A DNA stretch of 64,000 nucleotides, taken from assembly GCF_044197065.1 (NCBI RefSeq), contig NZ_JBIQOI010000001.1:558001-622000 (forward strand). The letters run 5' to 3'. Positions 58,216-64,000 of the stretch are shown piece by piece. A program made the position numbers and the translations under genes. This stretch comes from Kluyvera ascorbata_C (GTDB lineage: Bacteria > Pseudomonadota > Gammaproteobacteria > Enterobacterales > Enterobacteriaceae). The first letter of the stretch is position 1. Each line of letters opens with the position of its first letter. The notes below the pieces were generated by a model. It did no database searches. It was given only the letters and a program-made list of their open reading frames with translations, and was not told the DNA's origin.

Positions 58216-58353
58216 CAAAGGAATCTGCCGCGAATCAACGGTCTCTCTGTGGACGTAGATGTCATCTGACAAAATTGCCGGAGATCAAGCTAACGGTGAT
58301 TTGTTACCGGTAACGTCGCGCAAAGCTACCTCACATCATTTTAATCGTTATAA

Positions 58354-58369
58354 TGTGACCGATATCACA
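58354..58369. promoter_or_regulatory. CRP-cAMP binding site
   Basis: TGTGA-CCGATA-TCACA is a perfect match to the CRP core, centred about 66 bp before the yedR-like start. It suggests catabolite control of the yedR-yedJ transcript. Confidence 0.7.
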
Positions 58370-58427
58370 TCAATTGCCAGCGTGATGTCGTGGCAGTGAA
58401 CATGAATAGCGTAATGAGAGTGTTTTT

Positions 58428-58709
58428 ATGGAAGAGCAAATGGAGCGCGGCCCAGGCGGTAAACTGGCACTGTGGGTGTTTTACGCGTTTTGCGGATACT
58501 TTGTCTGGGCGATGGTGCGTTACCTGTGGGTCATCAGCGATGTGCAGAGTATCCCCGGCGCGACGATCGATGGCGAAATAGGGTCAGCCATGGGGAAATG
58601 GATTGGCGCGCTGCTAGGCTTTCTGGTGCTTAGCATTGTCGGTGCATTGCTTGGCGGGATAGCCTGGTATACCCGTCCTCGTCGGTTAGAACAGGAAGAG
58701 CAGCGTTAA
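58428..58709 (+). CDS. yedR: Small inner-membrane protein, YedR position
   Basis: A 93-residue protein with two hydrophobic helices: ALWVFYAFCGYFVWAMVRYL (residues about 14-33) and ALLGFLVLSIVGALLGGIAW (about 61-80), with a polar loop and a charged tail RPRRLEQEEQR. I name it from its place between the porin and yedJ/dcm, as in E. coli; I could not compare sequences. Both termini probably face the cytoplasm. Function is unknown. It is followed by yedJ 45 bp downstream, and a perfect CRP site lies upstream. Confidence 0.65.
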   Translation: MEEQMERGPGGKLALWVFYAFCGYFVWAMVRYLWVISDVQSIPGATIDGEIGSAMGKWIGALLGFLVLSIVGALLGGIAWYTRPRRLEQEEQR

Positions 58710-58754
58710 TATTGCTATGCTGGGGGTCAATGTACTCTCATCCGCGGTGAAGGA

Positions 58755-59465
58755 ATGGATCTAACAGCATGGCAGCAGGACGTTGAACGTTGGTTTGAAA
58801 TTCATTATGTCGGTAGCGATGCAGCGCATGATATCGCCCATTTTCGCCGTGTCTGGCGCACTGCCAGGCGCATTGCTGCCGACGATCCCGTCGACCTCAC
58901 GGTGATATTGCTGGCGAGCTATTTTCACGACCTCGTTAGCCTACCGAAAAACCATCCCGATCGCGCCCGTTCCTCGCAGCTATCGGCGCAGCAAACGCTG
59001 CTGATTTTACAACGCGATTTCCCGCATTTTCCCGCTGAACGCTATGGTGCCGTCGCCCACGCCATTGAAGCGCACAGCTTTAGCGCGCGCATCACGCCGA
59101 CGACCCCAGAGGCCAGAATCGTTCAGGACGCCGACCGACTGGAAGCGCTGGGCGCAATCGGCCTCGCGCGGGTGTTTGCCGTTTCCGGGGCGCTGAACGC
59201 GGCGCTGTTTGACGCTGACGATCCCTTCGCTGATAACCGTGAGCTGGACGATAAAACCTACGCCCTCGACCATTTCCAGACCAAGCTGTTGCGACTACCT
59301 GAGACCATGCAAACCGAAAAAGGGCGCGAGCTGGCGCAGCATAACGCCGATTTTCTGGCGCACTTTATGGCGAAGCTGAGCGCCGAACTGGCGGGCGATC
59401 CGCTCTCTGTTGACGCTCAGGTTCTGCGGAGATTCGCAACGCCAGACTCGAGTAACTTATGGTAA
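58755..59465 (+). CDS. yedJ: HD-domain phosphohydrolase YedJ
   Basis: A 236-residue cytosolic HD-superfamily protein starting MDLTAWQQDVERWFEIHYVG. Metal ligands are His25 or His29 in SDAAHDIAHF, His58-Asp59 in ASYFHDLVSLPKN, and Asp in RIVQDADRLEALGAIGLARV. The pattern matches YedJ and related uncharacterised HD hydrolases acting on nucleotides or phosphoesters; the substrate is unknown. It is followed by dcm after 40 bp, the same order as in E. coli, and dcm's upstream part reads through its end. Confidence 0.9.
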   Translation: MDLTAWQQDVERWFEIHYVGSDAAHDIAHFRRVWRTARRIAADDPVDLTVILLASYFHDLVSLPKNHPDRARSSQLSAQQTLLILQRDFPHFPAERYGAVAHAIEAHSFSARITPTTPEARIVQDADRLEALGAIGLARVFAVSGALNAALFDADDPFADNRELDDKTYALDHFQTKLLRLPETMQTEKGRELAQHNADFLAHFMAKLSAELAGDPLSVDAQVLRRFATPDSSNLW

Positions 59466-59505
59466 CCTCGGGTTTATTTTTCTTTTTCTGTATCTGGTCA
59501 AATTT

Positions 59506-60927
59506 ATGCAACAACGAGTCTTATCACATGAGGGCGCATCGTTAGATGCACCGGATGCTCAGACGCTGCTTGAGCATATTCTGGAGATTTACGATCTAAA
59601 GACCGTTGTCGCTGAGCTTAGCGCTGTGGGGGAACAGCACTGGAGCCCGGCTATCGTCAAGCGCGTCGTGGCCCTGTCGCGCGCCAATACGCGTCTGAGT
59701 GAAAATGAGTGTGCCCATCTGGCCGCTTTGCTACCGCGACCGTCTAAGCATCATCCGAAATATGCGTTTCGCTTTGTCGATCTTTTTGCCGGTATCGGCG
59801 GCATTCGTCACGGCTTTGAGGCGATTGGCGGTCAATGCGTGTTCACCAGCGAGTGGAACAAACACGCGGTGCGTACCTACAAAGCGAACTGGTACTGCGA
59901 CCCGGTAGAGCATCGGTTTAATGCCGATATCCGCGATGTGACGCTGAGCAATCAGCCTGAAGTCAGCGACCGTGAAGCCCAGGAGCATATTCGGGCGTCG
60001 ATTCCTCAGCACGACGTGCTGCTGGCGGGCTTCCCGTGCCAACCTTTCTCGTTAGCCGGCGTATCAAAAAAGAATGCGATGGGTCGCGCGCACGGCTTTG
60101 CCTGTGATACCCAAGGGACGCTATTTTTTGACGTGGTGCGGATTATTGATGCCCGCCGACCGCCTATCTTCGTGCTGGAAAACGTCAAAAACCTGAAGAG
60201 CCACGATAACGGCAAAACGTTCCGCATTATTATGCAGACACTGGATGAACTGGGCTATGAAGTCTCCGATGCCGCGGATATGGGCGCAAATGACCCGAAA
60301 ATAATAGATGGTCAGCACTTCCTGCCGCAGCACCGCGAGCGCATTGTGCTGGTCGGTTTCCGTCGTGATTTAGGGCTGCACGAAGGTTTTACCCTGCGTG
60401 ATATTCCGTCGCTCTATCCGGCTCAGCGCCCGACCTTTGGCGAACTGCTGGAGCCAAGTGTTAACCCCAAATTTATCCTCACCCCGGTACTGTGGAAATA
60501 TCTCTATCGCTATGCGCGCAAGCATCAGGAGAAAGGCAACGGTTTTGGCTACGGGCTGGTTGATCCGACAAAGGCCAGCAGCGTGGCGCGAACGCTGTCG
60601 GCGCGCTATTACAAAGATGGCGCCGAAATCCTTATCGACCGAGGCTGGGATCTCGCACTGGGGGAGAAGCACTTTGACGACCCGCAAAATCAGCTGCATC
60701 GCCCGCGTCGCCTGACGCCGCGAGAGTGCGCTCGCCTGATGGGCTTTGAATCACCGCAGGGCTATCGTTTTCGTATTCCGGTGTCGGATACCCAGGCGTA
60801 CCGGCAGTTTGGCAACTCGGTGATTGTGCCGGTGTTTGCCGCCGTTGCGCGCCTATTACAGTCGCGTATTTTGCAGGCGGTTGCGCTGCGCGATTCGGAA
60901 ACCGGCGATGGCGGACGTTCACGATAA
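59506..60927 (+). CDS. dcm: DNA (cytosine-5) methyltransferase Dcm
   Basis: A 473-residue C5-cytosine methyltransferase, one residue longer than E. coli Dcm. The ATG at 59506 gives MQQRVLSHEGASLDAPDAQT; an upstream frame back to 59410 is not conserved. Motif I is FRFVDLFAGIGGIRHGFE; motif IV has catalytic Cys178 in AGFPCQPFSLAGVS; motif VI is FVLENVKNLKSHD; motif VIII is LPQHRERIVLVGFR; motif X is AYRQFGNSV. It methylates the inner C of CCWGG and is a solitary enzyme without a restriction partner. vsr overlaps its 3' end by 20 bp, as in E. coli. Confidence 0.97.
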   Translation: MQQRVLSHEGASLDAPDAQTLLEHILEIYDLKTVVAELSAVGEQHWSPAIVKRVVALSRANTRLSENECAHLAALLPRPSKHHPKYAFRFVDLFAGIGGIRHGFEAIGGQCVFTSEWNKHAVRTYKANWYCDPVEHRFNADIRDVTLSNQPEVSDREAQEHIRASIPQHDVLLAGFPCQPFSLAGVSKKNAMGRAHGFACDTQGTLFFDVVRIIDARRPPIFVLENVKNLKSHDNGKTFRIIMQTLDELGYEVSDAADMGANDPKIIDGQHFLPQHRERIVLVGFRRDLGLHEGFTLRDIPSLYPAQRPTFGELLEPSVNPKFILTPVLWKYLYRYARKHQEKGNGFGYGLVDPTKASSVARTLSARYYKDGAEILIDRGWDLALGEKHFDDPQNQLHRPRRLTPRECARLMGFESPQGYRFRIPVSDTQAYRQFGNSVIVPVFAAVARLLQSRILQAVALRDSETGDGGRSR

Positions 60928-61402
60928 GGCCACCCGCAGTAAAAATATGCGCGCCATCGGCGCGCAGAATACCGCGATTGAAAAACGAATGGCGGTACTG
61001 CTGGACGGCCTGGGTCTTCACTGGCTCGCGCAGGACACGCGCCTGCCGGGCCGCCCGGACTTTACCCTCGACGACTACCGCTGCGTCATCTTCACGCATG
61101 GCTGCTTCTGGCATCACCACGATTGCTATCTGTTCAAGGTGCCCGCGACGCGCACCGATTTCTGGCTGAGTAAAATTGGCGCGAACGTCGCACGCGATGA
61201 GCGGGATATCCGCCAGCTGATGGCATCAGGCTGGCGCGTGCTGGTGGTGTGGGAGTGTGCACTACGAGGGCGGGAGAAGCTCACGGATCTTGCGCTAAGC
61301 GAGCGGCTGGAAGAGTGGATCTGCGGCGGCGAGGGCAGCGCGCAGATCGGTATTCACGGAATTTCCTGCCTGAGATTTATTTCTCCGTCGGACAAGGAAT
61401 AG
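60908..61402 (+). CDS. vsr: Very short patch repair endonuclease
   Basis: A 164-residue endonuclease starting MADVHDKATRSKNMRAIGAQ, the family start. The catalytic metal ligand Asp51 lies in LPGRPDFTLDDYR, His69 in the FTHGCFWHHHDCY core, and the zinc cysteines at Cys66 and Cys73 with a later Cys in VWECALRGREK. Vsr nicks 5' of T in T:G mismatches made by deamination at Dcm sites, so it limits C-to-T mutation. It overlaps dcm by 20 bp, implying coupled translation, and its end overlaps the convergent yedA gene by 26 bp. Confidence 0.96.
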   Translation: MADVHDKATRSKNMRAIGAQNTAIEKRMAVLLDGLGLHWLAQDTRLPGRPDFTLDDYRCVIFTHGCFWHHHDCYLFKVPATRTDFWLSKIGANVARDERDIRQLMASGWRVLVVWECALRGREKLTDLALSERLEEWICGGEGSAQIGIHGISCLRFISPSDKE

Positions 61403-62288
61403 CGGTGGCTTTTGCCGGGAAGAGGTATTTTCCCAACGTTACCAGCACGACCGCAGCGATGATAATCGCCAGCGCGACCCATTCGGTGCCGGAGAGGTGC
61501 TCACCGTTAAAGCCGGTACCTAACAGCACCGCAACGACCGGGTTCACGTAGGCATAGCTGGTGGCGACAGCGGGCGTGACGTTGCGAATCAGGTACATAT
61601 AGGCGTTAATGGCGATAATTGAGCCGAAGATGGCGAGATAACCTACCGCCAGGAAACCGTGCAGGCTGGGGAGGGTTGTCAAACGCTCGCCGCTAAACAG
61701 CGACGCCGCCATCAGGACAATCCCGGCGGCCAGCATTTCGATGGCACCGGCCATCATGCCGGTGGGCAGTTCAATGCGTGAACCGTACACCGAGCCAAAT
61801 GCCCAGCTCAGTGAACCAATCAGGATCATCAGCGCGCCCCATGGGTTGCCGCTCAGGTTGCCGCCGCTGTTGAGCAGCACAATGCCCGCGAGGCCAATCG
61901 CAATCCCCAACCACTCCAGTTTACGCGTGGCGATACCAAAGAAGCGGCTGAAACAGAGCGTAAACAGGGGAACGGTCGCCACCATGACGGCGGCGATACC
62001 GGAAGGCACGTTCTGGTGTTCGGCAACGGTCACCATGCCGTTACCGACGGCTAGCAGTAGTACGCCAATAATAGCCGCATTGATCAGGGGTTTTCGCGCT
62101 GGCAAACGGTGGCCGGTTGCCAGCAAAAATATCATCAACACCACGCCCGCCGAGAGGAAGCGAATGCCTGCCATCATTAAAGGGGGCCAGCTGGCGACGC
62201 CGATGCTAATGGCAAAATAGGTTGAACCCCAGATGATGTACAGCGCGAACAGCGCGCCAATCAGGGGTAACAGTTGTTTAATACGCAT
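61377..62288 (-). CDS. yedA: Drug/metabolite exporter YedA (EamA family)
   Basis: A 303-residue inner-membrane protein of the DMT superfamily with ten helices in two EamA repeats: LFALYIIWGSTYFAISIGVA (first), then GALMILIGSLSWAFGSVYGS (second). NGMVTVAEHQNVPSGIAAVM and SYAYVNPVVAVLLGTG match E. coli YedA closely. It is thought to export amino acids or other metabolites; the substrate is not proven. It is convergent with vsr (26-bp overlap) and divergent from yedI, with 176 bp between. Confidence 0.93.
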   Translation of the reverse strand: MRIKQLLPLIGALFALYIIWGSTYFAISIGVASWPPLMMAGIRFLSAGVVLMIFLLATGHRLPARKPLINAAIIGVLLLAVGNGMVTVAEHQNVPSGIAAVMVATVPLFTLCFSRFFGIATRKLEWLGIAIGLAGIVLLNSGGNLSGNPWGALMILIGSLSWAFGSVYGSRIELPTGMMAGAIEMLAAGIVLMAASLFSGERLTTLPSLHGFLAVGYLAIFGSIIAINAYMYLIRNVTPAVATSYAYVNPVVAVLLGTGFNGEHLSGTEWVALAIIIAAVVLVTLGKYLFPAKATAIPCPTEK

Positions 62289-62464
62289 ACTTCCTCACGG
62301 CAAAATAGCAAGCAGGCAGATAGTAAACGCCAAAACTACCGTGCTGGCGAGTGCTTTAATTCAGGGGTTGATGTTGTTTTTATGTTATAAATATGTATCT
62401 CTTACGCCCCGCGCGATTTTGCTTCATACTTTGTTATCAATACAAAAAATAAAGGATGTGGTTC

Positions 62465-63376
62465 GTGGCAGGAAGTAGCTTATTAACCTTGTTAGATGAT
62501 ATCGCCACTTTACTCGATGATATCTCGATGATGGGCAAACTGGCGGCGAAAAAAACGGCTGGCGTGCTGGGGGATGATTTATCGCTGAACGCCCAGCAGG
62601 TTTCAGGCGTGCGCGCGAATCGCGAGCTGCCGGTGGTGTGGAGCGTGGCGAAAGGCTCGTTGCTTAATAAAGTCATTCTGGTCCCGCTGGCGCTGTTAAT
62701 CAGCGCTTTTATCTCCTGGGCGGTGACGCCGCTTTTGATGATTGGTGGGGCATACCTCTGTTTTGAGGGCGTGGAAAAAGTGCTGCATACGCTGCATGAG
62801 CGTAAGCATAAAGGCGATGACGATGCACGTCAGCAGCGCCTGGAGGCTATCGCGCAGCAGGACCCTGGCAGCTATGAGCGAGATAAAGTGAAAGGCGCTA
62901 TCCGCACCGATTTTATTCTCTCTGCGGAAATTGTTGCCATTACCTTAGGCATCGTCGCTGAAGCGCCGTTGCTGAACCAGGTGCTGATTTTATCCGGCAT
63001 CGCCGTGCTGGTGACCGTTGGCGTCTACGGCCTCGTGGGCGTGATTGTGAAGCTCGATGATATGGGCTATTGGCTGGTCGAGAAGCGCAACGCGCTGGCA
63101 CAAGGCGTCGGTAAAGGGCTGCTGGTGGTCGCACCCTGGCTGATGAAAACGCTGTCTGTCGTGGGGACGCTGGCCATGTTCCTGGTGGGGGGCGGTATTG
63201 TGGTTCACGGCGTTGCACCGGTGCATCATGCCATCGAGGCCTTCGCCGCGCAGCAGGCATCCTGGCTTGCCACGCTGGTGCCGGTGTTCGCCAATCTGGT
63301 GCTCGGTTTTGTGATTGGTGCCGTTGTGCTGGCCGCGGTGAATGTGATCTCACGCTGGCGTCAGTCTCGCGCATAA
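62465..63376 (+). CDS. yedI: DUF808-family inner-membrane protein YedI
   Basis: A 303-residue protein. The start is GTG at 62465 (product MAGSSLLTLLDDIATLLDDI), with AAGGA eight bases upstream; the ATG nine bases before it lies too close to that site. The protein matches E. coli YedI (DUF808) through RANRELPVVWSVAKGSLLNK, IRTDFILSAEIVAITLGIVA and FLVGGGIVVHG. It has about six membrane segments and no known activity. It is monocistronic. Confidence 0.93.
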   Translation: MAGSSLLTLLDDIATLLDDISMMGKLAAKKTAGVLGDDLSLNAQQVSGVRANRELPVVWSVAKGSLLNKVILVPLALLISAFISWAVTPLLMIGGAYLCFEGVEKVLHTLHERKHKGDDDARQQRLEAIAQQDPGSYERDKVKGAIRTDFILSAEIVAITLGIVAEAPLLNQVLILSGIAVLVTVGVYGLVGVIVKLDDMGYWLVEKRNALAQGVGKGLLVVAPWLMKTLSVVGTLAMFLVGGGIVVHGVAPVHHAIEAFAAQQASWLATLVPVFANLVLGFVIGAVVLAAVNVISRWRQSRA

Positions 63377-63453
63377 AAAATGCGGTTCCGGTACGCAAAC
63401 CGTTCGTGGATCGGCTAAGGTGAAACTGTTTCACCCTGATACCGGAGGCAACA

Positions 63454-63633
63454 ATGGTCTTTTTGGTCAGTGATGAAGTCCGGCCCAAAAATGGTGGGCC
63501 GCGAATGGTCGTAACGGGATACGCCAGCGGGATGGTGGAGTGCCGCTGGTACGATGGTTTTGGCGTTAAGCGGGAGGCATTCCGTGAAGAAGAGCTGATT
63601 CCAGGCGAACTATCCCCACAAGAGCAAACGTAA
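63454..63633 (+). CDS. yodC: YodC family small protein (DUF2158)
   Basis: A 59-residue protein, too short for many gene finders. GGAGG lies five bases before the ATG at 63454. The sequence MVFLVSDEVRPKNGGPRMVV then TGYASGMVECRWYDGFGVKR matches the DUF2158 family protein YodC of E. coli, whose gene also lies between yedI and dgcQ. It is a small soluble protein with a predicted SH3-like beta fold; the function is unknown. Confidence 0.92.
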   Translation: MVFLVSDEVRPKNGGPRMVVTGYASGMVECRWYDGFGVKREAFREEELIPGELSPQEQT

Positions 63634-63645
63634 TCTTTGCCTTTG

Positions 63646-63692
63646 CGCCCGGCAAACGCCGGGCGGTTTAGGGCCGTTATTCCGGCCCTTTG
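63646..63692 (+). terminator. Two hairpins after yodC
   Basis: GCCCGGC-AAAC-GCCGGGC and AGGGCCG-TTATTC-CGGCCCT follow the yodC stop; the second is followed by TTTGT. They likely end yodC transcription before dgcQ. Confidence 0.6.
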
Positions 63693-63791
63693 TCGTAGCG
63701 CGTTGTCGTGGAGCAGCATGAATTATCAGCAGCAATTACATCTGGAACGATTCTGGGTTGTCGAACCAAACAGCCGTTTGGGAGGGCAACC

Positions 63792-64000
63792 GTGCATCCC
63801 CTGAAGGCGACGACAACGACTTCCACTGGATGGTGGCCTAAGCTGACGCGCCGGGTGAAGCCTGAGCGGGTCGTCAATATCTGTTTTCTGGTGGTTCTCT
63901 TCTTTTCAACGCTGCTGACATGGCGTGAAACCATCGTACTGGAAGATGCCTATATCTCAAGCCAGCGTAATAACCTGAAGAACGTGGCCAATGATATGGA
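63792..64000 (+). CDS. dgcQ: Diguanylate cyclase DgcQ (YedQ), 5' part
   Basis: The first 69 codons are in the window and the frame runs off the right edge. The start is GTG at 63792, with GGGAGGG six bases upstream (VHPLKATTTTSTGWWPKLTR). The region VVNICFLVVLFFSTLLTWRE is the first membrane helix; TIVLEDAYISSQRNNLKNVA follows. This matches the N-terminus of E. coli DgcQ closely. The full protein has a periplasmic CHASE-like sensor and a cytoplasmic GGDEF domain that makes cyclic di-GMP; those parts are outside the window. Context after yodC is conserved. Confidence 0.9.
   Translation, partial: MHPLKATTTTSTGWWPKLTRRVKPERVVNICFLVVLFFSTLLTWRETIVLEDAYISSQRNNLKNVANDM

Noticed and set aside
62940..63719. 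259-codon minus-strand open frame over yedI and yodC
   Set aside because: Antisense to two conserved genes; Arg/Pro/Ser-rich low-complexity product.
1..64000. CRISPR arrays, complete insertion sequences, prophage or restriction-modification system
   Set aside because: No spaced repeats, transposase or phage structural genes seen; dcm-vsr is the chromosomal solitary methylase with its repair enzyme, not a restriction system.

Overview
The window reads as chromosome of an enteric gammaproteobacterium (Enterobacteriaceae, in or near the Enterobacter/Klebsiella/Lelliottia group). The right end follows the E. coli order porin (yedS/ompS1 position) - yedR - yedJ - dcm - vsr - yedA - yedI - yodC - dgcQ. 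The middle carries tRNA-Asn, mtfA and tRNA-Ser(CGA). A soluble NADH:fumarate reductase gene next to apbE, as known from Klebsiella, points to the same group. No rRNA, CRISPR array, complete insertion sequence or complete prophage was seen.

Layout. 1-6 kb (minus strand): the start of a nucleoside-gate membrane protein, then an RND efflux pair (lipoprotein adaptor, permease) whose last gene overlaps an acyltransferase. 5.9-9.6 kb: a 36-residue membrane miniprotein missed by length cut-offs, a universal stress protein and a P-type cation ATPase. 9.6-35.7 kb: an accessory block of small regulator/enzyme/exporter modules: four LysR genes, one AraC and one Lrp/AsnC gene, three MFS exporters, two aldo/keto reductases, SDR enzymes, carboxymuconolactone-decarboxylase-like proteins and exported alpha/beta hydrolases. 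It also holds a CusRS-type two-component system with cupin and CMD genes, and a large autotransporter. Decay is visible here: a hydrolase with a nonsense codon in its signal peptide, a truncated SDR, a 47-bp aldo/keto reductase remnant, and HlyD-like and possible integrase scraps beside tRNA-Asn. Nearly identical terminator-containing direct repeats (9561-9604 and 35690-35733) bracket the block, so it may be an old island at the tRNA-Asn locus.

35.7-45 kb: tRNA-Asn, mtfA, tRNA-Ser, an oxyanion (molybdate/tungstate-like) binding protein and permease without an ATPase gene, an IprA-like regulator, a lipoprotein, the alkyl sulfatase yjcS, a LacI/ROK sugar pair and an Ail/OmpX-like protein. 45-55.5 kb: an anaerobic dicarboxylate module. 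A class I fumarase (FumB-like) and a DASS dicarboxylate antiporter are divergent from a flavin-based NADH:fumarate reductase and its flavin transferase ApbE, followed by a DcuS/DcuR-type two-component system. Together they could import malate or tartrate-like acids, form fumarate, reduce it with NADH and export succinate. A perfect FNR box lies in the divergent promoter. 55.6-64 kb: a MurQ-like SIS protein lacking one catalytic glutamate, an intact general porin, a probable RseX small RNA, a CRP site, then the conserved yedR-to-dgcQ run, cut by the window edge inside dgcQ.

Product names come from recognising motifs and remembered relatives; no database search was run.
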